Below the pieces are notes generated by a model. That model was not told the origin of the DNA. It saw nothing but the letters and a program-made list of their open reading frames with translations, and searched no databases. From Peptostreptococcus sp. D1 (GTDB lineage Bacteria; Bacillota; Clostridia; Peptostreptococcales; Peptostreptococcaceae), in assembly GCF_900112955.1 (NCBI RefSeq), contig NZ_FONP01000002.1, forward strand, positions 124,001-188,000: DNA of 64,000 bases, written 5' to 3'. The translations under genes were made by a program, and so were the position numbers. Positions 48,801-58,818 of this stretch are shown here, in pieces (the first letter of the stretch is position 1; the number at the start of each line of letters is the position of its first letter).

Positions 48801-51800
48801 CAATCGGAATTTGATGGTTATTCTTTGATGCAGGATTTAACCATATATCATTTTTTTCTAAAATATCATTATATTGAAAAGCACTGACTGTATATTCTTC
48901 TCCCTGATAGATTACTTTTGCCCCTATATTGACAGGTACACGTTCTTTCTCGCTTGAAATTTCTTCTTTTTCCTTTAAGTTATCCTTTTCTTTTAAAATA
49001 TCCATTAAAGACATTTGCTTTGTTTCAATGCTTTCTTCACTTTTTTTCTCATCCAGCTTAAACTGTTCAAGATCTTCTTTTTTTGCATAAAGATTTGCGA
49101 CCGGTCTTTGAGGTGTATATGAAATTTCCGTCAGCAGTTTTTCTGTATTTGAGACAAGTTGAATCCTACTCATTCCAAACGGATTAAAATTATTTCCTGT
49201 AATTTCATACTCTTTATTTTGAAAGAGAACGGAAAGTCCTTTTTTGTTATAATCTTCAATATCTAACAAAATAAGATCTTCCTCATTGATACTTTGTTCT
49301 TGTAGTTTCTCTGTTATAGATACAATCTCCAAATCAAGTTCTCTTTCATTCCGAAAAGGAATAATTTCACTGCCCGTTATAAAGCCGTTTAAATAACCCT
49401 CCGGATCATCTAACTTTATTGTTTTATATGTTCTATAGTCCTGAATTTCTGAAATGATATATTCTTTGCCTTGATATCTTACATTCATTCCCTCTTGATA
49501 TACAGGCTCTTTTTTTTCTTCCTGTGCTTTTGCCTTTTCAATCTGTTCGTTGACATAGCCGGTAAGCATAATATTTCTATGATTATCATCAAGCAGATAA
49601 GGAAGATTTTTAAGCATTTCTTTATAACTGTCATAGGAAACTGCTAGATTGGAAGTTAATATATATCCGTTATATCTTAAATGTTGCCTTAACTCCTTAT
49701 TTTTCATATCCAAAATAAGCTCCGCCTCATAGCCTTCTTTTCCATAAATCTTGTCTGTTATATGTTCCGGTGCTTTTAATTTCTCTTCAGATATACTGAT
49801 TTCATCTAAGATAAATTCTTCGCTTTGTGGATGAAACTGATATTCGCCGACCTCCTTTACATCTTTAAAAATAAGAGTTGATAAGACTTCTTTCTTATCT
49901 CTAATTTCAAGCACCTTTGCTTTTTCTTCTTCCGGTAGATTTACATTAAAATGTATTTCATTTTCTCTATTGATATATGCAATGTTTTGATTAGCACCAT
50001 CTATTTTTAAATTTCTGTTATATACATAAATGTCATTATAGTAATCAGGAAACTGTTCATTAAAACTTGCCACTTCAAAATCGTATCCTGCTTTTTCTTC
50101 CGTTACCCTATCTGATGAAATTTCATAAAGTCCTTGATTTTCAAGATAAAAAACATCATTTAAATCGGTCAAATTAACCTCTTTCATACCTATTGCAATC
50201 TCATCGAAAAGTTTATCTATTTTTGTACTTTCTTCAAAGGTGCTTCCACGATACAAGGGATAAATTTTGCCCTCAAAGTTATTTTCTTTCGGATAAATAC
50301 GAACTCCAGTTTCTTCTAAGGATATATCCTTTACTCTATCTTTTTCTACAACAGCATAGTAATTCCCAACCTTAACGGCAATTTTATCTTCATTCGGTAT
50401 CTCAGCTATATTATCTTCTAACACTACCTTTTCTGCCTTTATTTTCTCCAAAAAATAATCAATATTGCTTGAATACAGTAAACTGTCCGCATTGTTATAG
50501 ACTACCCTATATTTTCCATCATTATTTTTGAAAAAAGTCAGTCGAATTAAGTCCGAAATATTTTCATCATCTTCAAAAGGATTATATTCATCAAGCCTTA
50601 AACCATCGGCATATACAAAGTTTCTAAAATATGGAAATAACTTTATATAATCATCTTTGCTCGATACCACTGTCATAGATTCTTTTTCTAAAATATCTTT
50701 TATGACACTATCTATACTATCTATACCGTATTCTTTATTTTCTTTTTCCTGTTCAATTTGCTCATAAAGATACTGAAAATCTCTTTGGTTTACCTCATTT
50801 CCATCCCCGATATCCATTCTGAAGTGTTCTTCTACTTTACCATCTATAATATGATCAAAATAGAATTTAGAATAACCTACCCACTCGTCAGTCATTTCTC
50901 CATATTCATCTTCACCTACCGTTTTGTTATGAACTCTGATTTTTTCGTCAAGCTCTTTAATTTCATCAAGTAATTCTTTTGTAACAAGTTCTCCGGCATA
51001 ATTTTTTTCTATAAGACTCAAGCCTTCATTAAATTCTACAATCCAATAATCCTTGTTATTTTGGTTTAACGATATGTTGTTCTCTACACCCGTTGCAAAA
51101 GCATTATGTTCTATTTCTGCTTGCCTTTCATAGATTTGCTCAGCTTCCTCATAAGATACTTCTCTTTCATCTTGAATCATCAGGATTTCCTGTTCTCTGT
51201 GCAAATCTTGTTTATCTTCTTTAAAGTTTTGTTCCGTATAGGTATCTTCATCGAATAGCTCTTCCTCAATTTTTGTGTTTTCTTGCTCTTTATACAAATC
51301 TTCCTGAATATATTTACCGTTTTCAATAAGATTCTCTATTCTTTTAGCCGCCTGATTCCAGTTTAGAAAAATATCATTGCAATTTTCCTTTTCAAGCTTA
51401 ATTCCTTTGGCATCGTGCCACTCATTACTTTCTCTTGCTCCTGACAAAGCATGAGTCTGTCCTCCTGTTCCGTACTCGTCTTTTAAAAAATTTGCTCGTT
51501 CTTCGGTAGTATGGGCTTCCCTAAAAAAGTTATATATTCTTTCTTTTCCGCCGGATACATTGCTACCGCTGCTTAAATATCTATCAATTTCATCTTCTGT
51601 GATAAATCCCTGTATTGCTGGTAATTCTATAAGTGTTGAGGTAAATTCTTTTCTTGACAGTTCCAAATCATCTAATCGTTTTGATATATCATCTAAATCA
51701 TGATTATGAAATCTTAAAACATTTGAGTTCTCCTTATACGCCTTAAAAAACTCTATATACTCCTCTTTTAAGTTCACTCTAAACTCTTTATCTTCCAATT

Positions 51801-54690
51801 TTTTTGTAAGATACTCTGTTTTTTCAGGATATCCGTTTCTTTGTTTTTCATTTAGAATTGGTAAAAACTGATTTTTTACCTCATCACTTAGATCTCCTTT
51901 TAAAAACCACAGCTTTTCAGAAAGTTCTGCTCTTTCAAAAGAAAAGGCTTCTGCTACCTCCACATTTGTACTGTATTTTCCATAATCAATCAATTCTCCC
52001 ATGCGTATTGCTGCATCTTTCCATGGTAAAATCTGCATAGGATTTTCTCTTGAGGAAACATCATTGGATAAATGTATTCCGTCCTTTCCATACCAAGCAC
52101 AAACCTTATTTCCATTCAGCTCATATCCGTTTCCACCTTGAAATGTTTTTTGAAGAAAATCAGCCAATTCTTCCGCACTCTTACCTTTGGAATATTCTGC
52201 AAGAACTTTTAAGCGTAAATTATCCTCATTTCCTCCATGAATTAAAACAGCATCAATTTCTTCTTGCTGCATTGGTAATTCAAATCTTCCCTGAATTCCT
52301 ACGTTTTGAGCAAAAGAAAAAGAAGCCTTATCGACTTCTTTAGGATTATCTTCTATATGTTCTTGTTCTAATTTCTGTGTATTTTCTTTAAAATCCTCAC
52401 CTATGCCCAAACGATCTGTTCCATCGCCATTCTTGTAAGTGTCATGTCCAGATTCTTCTTCAGTCCTGCGTACTTCAGAAAATCCTGATCCTGCAACTCT
52501 TGTGTCATCTCCCAAGCTTCTTTCATTCTCAGCTCCTCTATATTTAGGAAATTCTCCACCTGTTCCTGAATGTCCAACAGATGATCCATTAAGCTTTCTT
52601 CCATCAGCATAATCTGATATTCTTCCCCTTTTTCCTCTTTGAGATATTTCAGTCTCGCTTTGCCAAATCTGTTCAGTTTGCTTAAGTTCAGTTTCTCCGG
52701 CAGTTTCATATTCGGAATTAACACTTCCGATCCATCCTCCATCTTCTCCAGTCTGTAAGTCCCTTCCTGTCTCTCGAATGGACTCTCTTTTATGATCGGT
52801 GTATATCTCTCGCCCTCCAGAGTGTATTCCTTCTTCGCCAATACTACGGTTTCTTTCATCTTCTAAGCCTCCTTCTTTTATTTCTTTTTCTATACTTTCG
52901 GTACTTCCGTTAATTTCATCTGTAAGATTATTATAACGCTCCTTAAAGCTGTTTGTCTGCTCCCTTTTTTGAATTTCCGAGATTTTTTCTCTTTCTTCCA
53001 CTTTTGAAATTTCTCTGCCTATATCCATAAGTATTCTTTTCACATTGTTTGAAGTATAGGCAAGCAATCTGTCAATGTCTTGCATACTTGAAACTTTTGA
53101 GAGCAGTTCTAATTTTTCCCTATCTCCTGAAAGACGAAGTCCCATTCTCTCATATACCGAAACCTTTGCAGATTCTTCCAAAAAGTGAAGAATCTTAACT
53201 TTACTGTTTTCTTTTAAAGTTTCATCACTTAAAGAATCCAGTACTTTATTGAATATCTGCCTTATATATAGCGAAACAAGTGTATTGATCTTATCTTCGG
53301 TAGAAAATATAAGGTTACTGTTTTTTTCTTTAAAAGTATCAATCAGGGTATCTAAGGCAGTTATATGCTTTTCATTATGATACTTCCATAATTTCACTTC
53401 AGAAATATTATGATTTAAACTTACTGTCTGACTTACATCAAAAATATATTTTATCCTTTCCCTTTCAATATCTAAAACGGGAATCCCCTTTTCTCCCCTA
53501 CTTACATTTCTTCCGATACTCTTCCAATAGTCATATTCCGCACAGGCTGTTGCCTTTTCATTTACTGTATATATGCTAAGTTGATTAAAATACGGATATT
53601 TATAGTTGTTTCCCACTACCTTAAGATAGGTTTCATACCTATCTATATCTTTTTTAAATTCTTCTTTTGCAAAATCAAGAATTTGTTTGACTTCATCAAA
53701 TTCATATCTTGGCACTGTATCTCCCTCCTTTTTTCTTTTATTTTCATGTCTTTTTTCTTCTGCTTTATCCTTTAACAGTTCCTCTTTTCTCCAATCGTAA
53801 AATTGATTGATAGAGCTTATCGCCTTATCTGCAATATAGTGGATATAGTCGGTATTGCCTCGTCTTTTATACCATTTTTCTCTTTTCAGTCCGCTATTTT
53901 CCATAAGAGATATGGCTTTTTGTGTATCGGAGGTATAATAAATTAGTCTCCCAAGCATAAAAAAATCAGCCTCTGATCTACTGTTAAAATATCTTTCATA
54001 ATTCCCATAATATATCCTTCTTAGATCTTCTCCAGTATATGAAAAATATCCTCTGTCAAATAGCTTTTCTACTATATCCTGATCATCTTTTAAAAAAGTA
54101 GTAATCTGATTTCTTTTATTTTCATTGTTAATTACGTCTATCTTGGGCATATATTTTTCATATAAGGGTTTTAACTCACTGTCAATATTTACTACTTTGT
54201 TTCTGTCTCTGTCTTTTATGATATTACCGGTAACTGTAAAAAATCTATCCTTATCATAGATTTCAAGATTTTTGTATCTTTTTCTTATTCCCGGTACCTC
54301 TCCAATCCCTATAAAATGGAGTCCCGTTTTTGATGGAGATATTTCGGCATAGGTGGAAATTCCTCTTAAAAAATCGGCTGTCATAGACTTTGCATGATAA
54401 TCCATACTATATACAAAAATATCATCACTTACCTTATCGATATCTATTCCGATATATCCGTCTCCTAAGAAAAAGCCAAGACCGTCACCAATATTTCGAT
54501 TAAGTGCTGCTATGCAATCTTCATAAGAATTCCATGTTATTTTATCATTGGATTTGGCAGGTTTTCCGTTTGGCATTAAGGGTAATTTGGTGTTCTTCCC
54601 GTCTCTTTGAATGATTTTATATAGACACCAGCGTTTCTCTTTTTTAAGATTATCAGGAATGTTTTCATAATTTTTTATGAGGTCATTCAT
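42865..54690 (-). CDS. Giant primase/methyltransferase/SNF2-helicase transfer protein, 3941 aa
   Basis: A conjugative-element protein of the LtrC/SNF2 type. Seen: an N-terminal primase-polymerase-like part (residues 1-150, with IGIDIDKV at about 79), an ArdC/LtrC-like zone about 330-560 ([20 protein letters not shown]), a Gly/Glu-rich zone about 600-780, an N6-adenine methyltransferase-like domain ([14 protein letters not shown] at about 2220, NVPFG at about 2280), a helicase with Walker [11 protein letters not shown] at about 2928, DEVQ at about 3091, and helicase C motifs QKMGAGTN and [10 protein letters not shown] at about 3390-3425. C-terminal Asp-rich [19 protein letters not shown]. Likely acts on incoming or outgoing DNA. 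A second gene overlaps it at 52401-52859. Confidence 0.9.
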   Translation of the reverse strand: MNDLIKNYENIPDNLKKEKRWCLYKIIQRDGKNTKLPLMPNGKPAKSNDKITWNSYEDCIAALNRNIGDGLGFFLGDGYIGIDIDKVSDDIFVYSMDYHAKSMTADFLRGISTYAEISPSKTGLHFIGIGEVPGIRKRYKNLEIYDKDRFFTVTGNIIKDRDRNKVVNIDSELKPLYEKYMPKIDVINNENKRNQITTFLKDDQDIVEKLFDRGYFSYTGEDLRRIYYGNYERYFNSRSEADFFMLGRLIYYTSDTQKAISLMENSGLKREKWYKRRGNTDYIHYIADKAISSINQFYDWRKEELLKDKAEEKRHENKRKKEGDTVPRYEFDEVKQILDFAKEEFKKDIDRYETYLKVVGNNYKYPYFNQLSIYTVNEKATACAEYDYWKSIGRNVSRGEKGIPVLDIERERIKYIFDVSQTVSLNHNISEVKLWKYHNEKHITALDTLIDTFKEKNSNLIFSTEDKINTLVSLYIRQIFNKVLDSLSDETLKENSKVKILHFLEESAKVSVYERMGLRLSGDREKLELLSKVSSMQDIDRLLAYTSNNVKRILMDIGREISKVEEREKISEIQKREQTNSFKERYNNLTDEINGSTESIEKEIKEGGLEDERNRSIGEEGIHSGGREIYTDHKRESIRETGRDLQTGEDGGWIGSVNSEYETAGETELKQTEQIWQSETEISQRGKRGRISDYADGRKLNGSSVGHSGTGGEFPKYRGAENERSLGDDTRVAGSGFSEVRRTEEESGHDTYKNGDGTDRLGIGEDFKENTQKLEQEHIEDNPKEVDKASFSFAQNVGIQGRFELPMQQEEIDAVLIHGGNEDNLRLKVLAEYSKGKSAEELADFLQKTFQGGNGYELNGNKVCAWYGKDGIHLSNDVSSRENPMQILPWKDAAIRMGELIDYGKYSTNVEVAEAFSFERAELSEKLWFLKGDLSDEVKNQFLPILNEKQRNGYPEKTEYLTKKLEDKEFRVNLKEEYIEFFKAYKENSNVLRFHNHDLDDISKRLDDLELSRKEFTSTLIELPAIQGFITEDEIDRYLSSGSNVSGGKERIYNFFREAHTTEERANFLKDEYGTGGQTHALSGARESNEWHDAKGIKLEKENCNDIFLNWNQAAKRIENLIENGKYIQEDLYKEQENTKIEEELFDEDTYTEQNFKEDKQDLHREQEILMIQDEREVSYEEAEQIYERQAEIEHNAFATGVENNISLNQNNKDYWIVEFNEGLSLIEKNYAGELVTKELLDEIKELDEKIRVHNKTVGEDEYGEMTDEWVGYSKFYFDHIIDGKVEEHFRMDIGDGNEVNQRDFQYLYEQIEQEKENKEYGIDSIDSVIKDILEKESMTVVSSKDDYIKLFPYFRNFVYADGLRLDEYNPFEDDENISDLIRLTFFKNNDGKYRVVYNNADSLLYSSNIDYFLEKIKAEKVVLEDNIAEIPNEDKIAVKVGNYYAVVEKDRVKDISLEETGVRIYPKENNFEGKIYPLYRGSTFEESTKIDKLFDEIAIGMKEVNLTDLNDVFYLENQGLYEISSDRVTEEKAGYDFEVASFNEQFPDYYNDIYVYNRNLKIDGANQNIAYINRENEIHFNVNLPEEEKAKVLEIRDKKEVLSTLIFKDVKEVGEYQFHPQSEEFILDEISISEEKLKAPEHITDKIYGKEGYEAELILDMKNKELRQHLRYNGYILTSNLAVSYDSYKEMLKNLPYLLDDNHRNIMLTGYVNEQIEKAKAQEEKKEPVYQEGMNVRYQGKEYIISEIQDYRTYKTIKLDDPEGYLNGFITGSEIIPFRNERELDLEIVSITEKLQEQSINEEDLILLDIEDYNKKGLSVLFQNKEYEITGNNFNPFGMSRIQLVSNTEKLLTEISYTPQRPVANLYAKKEDLEQFKLDEKKSEESIETKQMSLMDILKEKDNLKEKEEISSEKERVPVNIGAKVIYQGEEYTVSAFQYNDILEKNDIWLNPASKNNHQIPIVSFSDRKELNEKLIVIDTNLNLGEDKSELLHHSLDVINDKGAVVANQFIVNVDNQNREFTVYSERNPNNHREFKLSFDYLNGLGKIDGDGNNLKITKHRQETIDKKLESYVSWKENREERYAPDDEYMGSIPPVNYKITREDEILPPSERLKNNMEAIKVLKKIEERHSHATKEEQDILSRYVGWGGLSDVFDEEKQGQWKDAREFLKENLSPSEYDAARESTLTAFYTPKIVIDSIYQALSHMGFESGNILEPSIGTGRFIGNLPESMQSSKFYGVELDSISGRIASKMYPNANIQIKGFEETTFSNNLFDIAIGNVPFGEYKIADREYEKNNFLIHDYFFAKTLDKVRSGGVVAFITSSGTLDKKSEDIRRYISERAEFLGAIRLPNNTFKGEAGTEVTSDIIFLKKRDRLVKLDEEWIKLGTDERGLTYNKYYIDNPDMVLGNMEEVSSKFGTTLACVADENSTLKEQLNNAIKNIKGRYEKVELNSEFEMETIPANDSVKNYSYAVIDDKIYFRENSVMQKLDLNKNDEEKVRAYLGIEKALRQVIAYQKEDYSDTEIKEKQGELNYLYDEFSKKHGILNSKANKKLFREEANYSLLSTLEKLDKEGNFIGKSDIFTKRTIKKAVAITHTDNLTEALILSISQKGKVNFDYMEKLTEKTRGEIIEGLKGEIFLNLDGFDPSDTTPFSSAVDLGDFSRSYVTADEYLSGNIREKIEVIDSYIKNVEHELEQNEQASNTDTELLNQDNTTLKKELSSLNYQKQKLLEVMPKELEASEITVRMGATWIPEKDYKSFMFHLLKTSASNRWNIDIKYTNFTGEYRVEGKSIDKGNDLANFTYGTSKVNAYKLIEDTLNLRDTNVYDQIIDENGKKSSVLNQKETMLARSKQEIIKEEFKNWIFDDIDRRTRLVKEYNERFNSTRLREYDGSNLTFDGMNPEIELRPHQRDAIARGLFGGNTLLAHEVGAGKTFEMIGIAMESKRLGMSNKSMFVVPNHIVEQFGREFNELYPGANVLCATEKDFTPDKRKRFCSRIATGDYDAVIIGHSQFERIPISKERQEYELQSQIDEIVDFISEYKRERDQKFTVKQLEKTKKGLEAKLKKLNDDYKKDDVVTFEELGIDKLFVDEVQAFKNLYLFTKMRNVAGITTTDSQKSSDMLMKCRYMDEITGNKGIVFATGTPVSNSMAELYTMQRYLQYDELKKMHLQHFDSWASTFGETVTAIELNPEGNGYRSKTRFAKFYNLPELMNMVKQFMDIKTADVLNLPVPNAHYETIKTKPTEEQKQILETFSERADKVRGKQVDSSVDNMLLITNDGKKMALDQRLINPLLPDDPNSKVNTCVNNIFSIWDKYRDEKSTQLVFCDMSTPSSEFNIYDDIKEKLTKMGIPKNETEFIHNAKNNKEKDKIFDKVRKGEIRVLLGSTQKMGAGTNAQNKLIATHDLDVPWRPADLEQRKGRIVRQGNENDDVHIFRYITENTFDAYLFQTLETKQTYISQIMNSKTPVRVAEDIDEATLNYAEIKALSTGNPLIREKMDLDVEVSKLKMLESNFKSNLYKMEDKVVKVYPKEIESLKEKIENLKKDIEKVEPYREEKLEKYDQTTLENMGENNKEKETEGMADKETLSKFTSLTLNGKKYTDKKQAGEFLINRIKGIKKLDDFRSEEVKIGEYRNFDLFAYYDSFSNQYKFNLNGEENHYGEFGTDEIGNITRMDNVLDRMPERLEQTLGKLKDIENQLETAKLEIKKKFPQAELLKEKTLRLAEVNNLLDMGQKGDLKEEKNPLLEEVKEELIHFLNKEYDEAHSIEDFDTMFPDLTDIGLAYTTTPDEKHEIQTSLDLINYKMNTYVDNTLIDSFQYTYDPLNASDTKELIQIKTNIGFWDFNELVYVDEEKLKASLGLEIDDDGNFYDPLSKDMDLDGVADRYDADFRDSKVQSFGDLDKREKASVMDKLGYFKEKMEKGGLQNENSDRKIECKEEVR
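52401..52859 (-). CDS. TnpV-like gene nested out of frame in the giant transfer gene
   Basis: A 152-codon frame on the same strand as the giant gene but in another phase. The product has the TnpV pattern: [46 protein letters not shown] and [24 protein letters not shown] 52859 has AAGGAGG with an 8-nt spacer, a ribosome binding site as good as any in the window. The outer frame there encodes a Gly/Glu/Arg-rich low-complexity zone, consistent with overprinting. TnpV is a conserved Tn4451-family protein of unknown mechanism. The family call is by eye; expression is not shown. Confidence 0.65.
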   Translation of the reverse strand: MKETVVLAKKEYTLEGERYTPIIKESPFERQEGTYRLEKMEDGSEVLIPNMKLPEKLNLSKLNRFGKARLKYLKEEKGEEYQIMLMEESLMDHLLDIQEQVENFLNIEELRMKEAWEMTQELQDQDFLKYAGLKKNLDMTLTRMAMEQIVWA

Positions 54691-54704
54691 AGCTGCTACC
54701 TCTA

Positions 54705-54815
54705 CTATATTTCCACTCCCTTATCTTTTTTAGGTACTTTTGCATCCCTTACTTTTTCTTCCTTCTTGATTTTTTGTTGATTTTCCTGTGATTGTAATAC
54801 TTCGTTCTTATCCAT
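54705..54815 (-). CDS. Small ORF, 36 aa, Lys/Glu-rich
   Basis: ATG 54815 with GAAGGAGG 5-6 nt upstream; encodes [20 protein letters not shown] and ends GVEI. It fits exactly between the methyltransferase and giant-protein genes, 14 nt before the latter. No family recognised. It may be a real small protein or a coupling leader. Confidence 0.55.
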   Translation of the reverse strand: MDKNEVLQSQENQQKIKKEEKVRDAKVPKKDKGVEI

Positions 54816-54857
54816 ACTTATCCTCCTTCGTTTTTTCAATTGTTTTATTCCATCCTT

Positions 54858-55409
54858 TTATCGAATCCACCTTAACTCCGTAATACCTTTGTATCCCACC
54901 TCCCATATAAACCATGCAAAGGCAATGGCACTGCTTTTGTATTTCTCAAATTCTCCGTTTTTGGCACAATTTAATCTTTTGGAAAATACATATACTCTTT
55001 TTGGTGGATACTTTCTAAATAACTCATATCTTGATTGACCCTCTAAAAATGCCAATCGAAAGAGCATTGCTATTTTTACGCCCTCTCCTGATATTTCAAG
55101 TGCGTGTCGTAAAAACTCACTTGCACAAAAATATGGCGGATTGGTTACTATATCCATTTTATTTTCTTTAAGTGCAAAAAAATCAACTTCTCTTTCTTCT
55201 CCATATCCCCTATAACAAATATCTGTCGCTTTTACCGTATATCCGTATTCTTCTAAAATTTTTCCGATATGTCCCATCCCGCAAGCCGGCTCATAGACTA
55301 AAGATTTAAACTGTTCTCTTTTTAAAAGTTCATAGGTTGCCCTTTTATCGGTAGCATAAAAATCCAATTTTTCTCTGTTTTTACTGAATTTTATTAGCGT
55401 ATCAAACAT
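54858..55409 (-). CDS. SAM-dependent DNA adenine methyltransferase-like protein
   Basis: A 183-residue protein with SAM motif I VYEPACGMGHIGKIL (about 38-52), KATDICYRGYG (motif II region), and the amino-methyltransferase catalytic motif DIVTNPPYFCAS (about 86-97). It lacks an evident target-recognition domain, which is typical of small ICE- and phage-borne methyltransferases that may guard the element from restriction. It follows topB by 3 nt. The target is unknown. Confidence 0.82.
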   Translation of the reverse strand: MFDTLIKFSKNREKLDFYATDKRATYELLKREQFKSLVYEPACGMGHIGKILEEYGYTVKATDICYRGYGEEREVDFFALKENKMDIVTNPPYFCASEFLRHALEISGEGVKIAMLFRLAFLEGQSRYELFRKYPPKRVYVFSKRLNCAKNGEFEKYKSSAIAFAWFIWEVGYKGITELRWIR

Positions 55410-55412
55410 AGG

Positions 55413-57125
55413 CTACTCCTTATTATACTGAGCAATAACATCTTTAATTTCCGTTTCAATTCCGGACAAAAATTCCTTTTTAGAAGACTTGCCATGTGCA
55501 ATGTCTGTCAATTCCATTTCCCACTTTGCTGTCGTTTCTGCCGATTTAAAGATATCTGCTACAATCGTTACAAGGCTGATTCCTTTATTAGTGGCAATCA
55601 AATTTTTCTTATCTCTTTCAATAAAACCTTTGAAAATTAAATTTTCTATAATCCCTGCACGAGTTGCCGGTGTGCCAAGTCCTTTTCGTTCGACCTCTAC
55701 CCCTTTTTCAAGTGCTTCATTTCCTGCCAATTCCATGCTTTTTAATAGGGTGTTTTCTGTAAAGTGTTTTGGAGGCTTAGTATATTTTTCTTTAATCTCT
55801 TTATTTTCAATGCTTAAAACATCTCCAATACTTACATCAGGAAGCTCCATATCCTCATTCTTCTTGGATTTGTATTCTTTAAGATATTTTGTAAAGCCTT
55901 CATATATAATGACTTTTCCTGAACTTGTAAATTCAAAGCCGTCAAAAATTGCTACAATCTTAGTAGTATTCTCGATTAAAGGATAACCTACACTTGCGTG
56001 TAGCTTATTAAAAATAAGTCCATACACTTTTGCTTCACTCTCCGGAATACTCGATAAATCTTCACTCATTGAACTTACTGTCGGTATAATAGCATGATGA
56101 TCCGTTACCTTGCTTGAATTAAAAATGACCTTAATACGCTGTGTATCAAAGTCATTTTGTCCCAATATGTTGTTTATCATACTTGTAATCATATCTGTTG
56201 TAAGGTATCTGCTGTCCGTTCTCGGATAAGTAATAAGTTTTTTCTCATACAAACTTTGTGCATAATCAAGGGTTTGCTTTGCACTATATCCAAAATACTT
56301 ATTACACTCTCTTTGGAGCGTAGTTAAGTCATAGGGTAAGTCGGGCTTTGTGATTTTTTCTTTCTGAATGACATCGGTAATTTCAATCCTATCGCCTACT
56401 AAATTTAAGAGCTGCTCAGCTGCTATTTCATCATCAATTCTGTCTGTGGAAAGTATAAAACCGTCCATAGATAGCTCTACGGTATAGTATTTCTCTTTCT
56501 TGAAATTTGCTATCTCGTCATCTCGTTTTACAATCATGGCAAGAGTCGGTGTCTGCACTCTGCCAACAGAGTAATTCTGCTTGTAAAGGCAAGAATAAAG
56601 TCTACTAATATTCATTCCTACTAACCAATCTGCAATGGCTCTTGCCTGTGCCGATTCAAAGAGATTATCATAGTCCTTTCCTTCTTTTAGATTATCAAAG
56701 CCCTCTTTAACGGCACTGTCTTCCATAGATGAAATCCAAAGACGTTTCATTTTCTTTTTACAATGAGCCTCATTATATACCAGTCTAAAAATTGCTTCTC
56801 CTTCTCTTCCTGCATCACAAGCATTGATTACAAATTTCACGTCCTTATCATTCATCAGTTTTTTAAGGATAACAAACTGTTTTTTTGTAGGTTTCATTAT
56901 TTCATATTTATATTCACTTGGAATAATCGGTAAATCTTCTATATTCCACTTTGCATACTTTTCATCATATCTTTCAGGATTGGACATCTGAATCAAATGT
57001 CCAATGCACCAAGAAACTATATATCCGTTCCCCCCATAATATCCATCTTTCTTTTTTGTTGCTCCAAGCACCTTTGATATGCTTATTGCAACACTCGGTT
57101 TTTCACTTATCACCAGTGTTTGCAT
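55413..57125 (-). CDS. topB: DNA topoisomerase III (ICE-borne type IA)
   Basis: A 570-residue type IA topoisomerase. Toprim motifs VISEKPSVAISISKVLG (5-21) and NACDAGREGEAIFRLVY (about 98-114), active tyrosine in LITYPRTDSRYL (about 300), and GLGTPATRAGIIENL (about 460). It is shorter than chromosomal TopB and lacks a C-terminal zinc region, as in conjugative-element versions. It relaxes and decatenates DNA during transfer. ATG 57125 has AGGAGGAA upstream. Confidence 0.95.
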   Translation of the reverse strand: MQTLVISEKPSVAISISKVLGATKKKDGYYGGNGYIVSWCIGHLIQMSNPERYDEKYAKWNIEDLPIIPSEYKYEIMKPTKKQFVILKKLMNDKDVKFVINACDAGREGEAIFRLVYNEAHCKKKMKRLWISSMEDSAVKEGFDNLKEGKDYDNLFESAQARAIADWLVGMNISRLYSCLYKQNYSVGRVQTPTLAMIVKRDDEIANFKKEKYYTVELSMDGFILSTDRIDDEIAAEQLLNLVGDRIEITDVIQKEKITKPDLPYDLTTLQRECNKYFGYSAKQTLDYAQSLYEKKLITYPRTDSRYLTTDMITSMINNILGQNDFDTQRIKVIFNSSKVTDHHAIIPTVSSMSEDLSSIPESEAKVYGLIFNKLHASVGYPLIENTTKIVAIFDGFEFTSSGKVIIYEGFTKYLKEYKSKKNEDMELPDVSIGDVLSIENKEIKEKYTKPPKHFTENTLLKSMELAGNEALEKGVEVERKGLGTPATRAGIIENLIFKGFIERDKKNLIATNKGISLVTIVADIFKSAETTAKWEMELTDIAHGKSSKKEFLSGIETEIKDVIAQYNKE

Positions 57126-57150
57126 AAATTCCTCCTTTTTTCTACATGAA

Positions 57151-57189
57151 AAAAGACAATCAGAGTTTGCATTTCTCCAATTGTCTTTT
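57151..57189 (-). terminator. Terminator between abiEii and topB
   Basis: 10-bp arms AAAAGACAAT (57151-57160) and ATTGTCTTTT (57180-57189) with a 19-nt loop; a T-rich tail follows on the minus strand. Confidence 0.65.
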
Positions 57190-57296
57190 AAAGTTTTATA
57201 TATTTCATTTTCTATTTTTTAATCCATTTTCCTGTTTGGGAACTAACTTACAAAAAAATGTTTGACGCCTTCTTTTCATTGTAAAACCGTTATATG

Positions 57297-58139
57297 CTAA
57301 TTTTCATTCTTTATTTTTTCCACCATTTTTATTCCGCTGTCCAATACTTCTTCAAAAGTTATATCTTTCGCATACAGATTTTTTCTCGAATAGGCTTGCC
57401 ATCTTTTCAAAAAGGCTTCATTTATTTTCAATTTTTCCAGTAAGTCTATGATTTTACCTATGTCAAATTCTGTTTTTCTATAACTAAAAGTTTTTCTGCA
57501 AGCCTCTCTTAATATCTCTACATTTACATCTTTATCCTTTAATTTATAAATAATATAAAGATCGTAATAATCCTTACTTCTACTATTTAAAAATCCTCTT
57601 GCATAAATAGTTTGTATTTTTTCTGCAAGCATAGTTTCTATCGGATAAGCCTTGATTATTATTTCTTCTTCTCCAAAAGAACTCACATACTTATAATCTA
57701 TCGGATGAGGTGTAATAACATCTCCTGTTGCAATGTCAAGTGGTACAATCTGTCTTATATTTTCCATTTTACATAAGATATTTGCACGAAATCCTCCATA
57801 TTGATCTTCTTCTTTGATTGGCACAATGTTTTGCAATTCATAAAAGATATCGTCGGATTCTTCCGGTTTTAAAGTTTCGTTCAGCATTTGAACAATATTT
57901 TCTTCTGATAGTTGCATATTTCTCAAAAGAAAGTCTATATCTACAGTACTTCTTGAATCAATTCCAACTACACTTGATAACAAAAAGCCGCCCTTAAAAA
58001 TAAATCGTTCACTATATTCGCTTCCTGCTAATTTTTTTAAAATACTTTCTAAAAAATAATATAACATAACAGCATTAAACGAAAGACCGACTTCTTTACT
58101 AACTTTATGGCAAAGAGCCGTTAATTTAGCTTTATTCAT
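57297..58139 (-). CDS. abiEii: AbiEii-type nucleotidyltransferase toxin
   Basis: A 280-residue DUF1814-type protein, the toxin of the AbiE phage-resistance and toxin-antitoxin family. Nucleotidyltransferase signature: FIFKGGFLL (Gly50-Gly51) followed by STVDIDFLL (Asp67, Asp69), then DIATGDVI and YPIETMLAEKIQTI (about 190). AbiEii transfers nucleotides and blocks growth; AbiEi counters it at the level of expression (type IV). It overlaps the antitoxin gene by 8 nt. Stabilises the ICE or blocks phage; which of the two is not visible. Confidence 0.9.
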   Translation of the reverse strand: MNKAKLTALCHKVSKEVGLSFNAVMLYYFLESILKKLAGSEYSERFIFKGGFLLSSVVGIDSRSTVDIDFLLRNMQLSEENIVQMLNETLKPEESDDIFYELQNIVPIKEEDQYGGFRANILCKMENIRQIVPLDIATGDVITPHPIDYKYVSSFGEEEIIIKAYPIETMLAEKIQTIYARGFLNSRSKDYYDLYIIYKLKDKDVNVEILREACRKTFSYRKTEFDIGKIIDLLEKLKINEAFLKRWQAYSRKNLYAKDITFEEVLDSGIKMVEKIKNEN

Positions 58140-58725
58140 AAGCCACCTCCATAACCTCTCTTACTTTATTTTCAATTCCCATTTTCATTGCAATGTCATA
58201 GAGGGAATGGATATCTCTTTCTTTATAAGAGGAATATGATTGAATAAGTTTTACATAAACCTCTATATCCATTTCTTCTTTATGAGCAATAAAATCACAG
58301 AGTGTCCTCTCATATGAATATACCTTAACTTTATTGCCAAACATTGTAGGTTTTTGGGTTACCCCTAAGTCATAAATTGTTTTTTTTACATAATGAACAT
58401 TGAAACCGTTCGGTTTTTCATTAAATTTATATCCGTTATAAACGGTTACATCGATACTCCAAGGAATTTTATCTGTTTGTCCAAGCAGGTAAAGTGCTGT
58501 TTCATAAGAAAATATCGCCTTTTTATACTGATGTTGAAAGAAATAATACTCATCGTAATCCCCATCTTTCGTTATATAAATTCCTTTTCTTACTTTTGAC
58601 AATCTCCCATCTTTCAATAGTCGACTGAGATATATCGTCGGTATATTATTTTCCTTACAGTATGCTGTTGTAATAATTCCACCTGATTGCTTCAGATATT
58701 TTTCAATTTTATTTTCATAATTCAT
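58132..58725 (-). CDS. abiEi: AbiEi-type antitoxin and autoregulator
   Basis: A 197-residue protein with an N-terminal winged helix (GGIITTAYCKENNIPTIYLSRLLKDGRLSKVRKGIYI, in pieces about 11-47) and the AbiEi C-terminal domain (YSYERTLCDFIAHKEEMD). It neutralises AbiEii and represses the operon. ATG 58725 is chosen because AGGGGGTGG lies just upstream; the GTG at 58734 is too close to it. The perfect 16-bp inverted repeat at the promoter (58741-58789) is the likely binding site. Confidence 0.88.
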   Translation of the reverse strand: MNYENKIEKYLKQSGGIITTAYCKENNIPTIYLSRLLKDGRLSKVRKGIYITKDGDYDEYYFFQHQYKKAIFSYETALYLLGQTDKIPWSIDVTVYNGYKFNEKPNGFNVHYVKKTIYDLGVTQKPTMFGNKVKVYSYERTLCDFIAHKEEMDIEVYVKLIQSYSSYKERDIHSLYDIAMKMGIENKVREVMEVAYE

Positions 58726-58740
58726 CCCATCCACCCCCTT

Positions 58741-58789
58741 TGTTGCGTTTACACTTGCATTATACCATTTTTTAAGTGTAAACGCAACA
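58741..58789 (-). promoter_or_regulatory. abiE promoter flanked by a perfect inverted repeat
   Basis: TGTTGCGTTTACACTT (58741-58756) and its exact complement (58774-58789), 17 nt apart. On the minus strand the -35 TTGCGT lies in the upstream arm, and after 17 nt comes an extended -10 TGGTATAAT in the spacer; the second arm covers the start point. This is a clear autorepression arrangement for AbiEi. Confidence 0.8.
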
Positions 58790-58818
58790 TCAGGGTTTAC
58801 ATTTCTCTTTTTATAACT

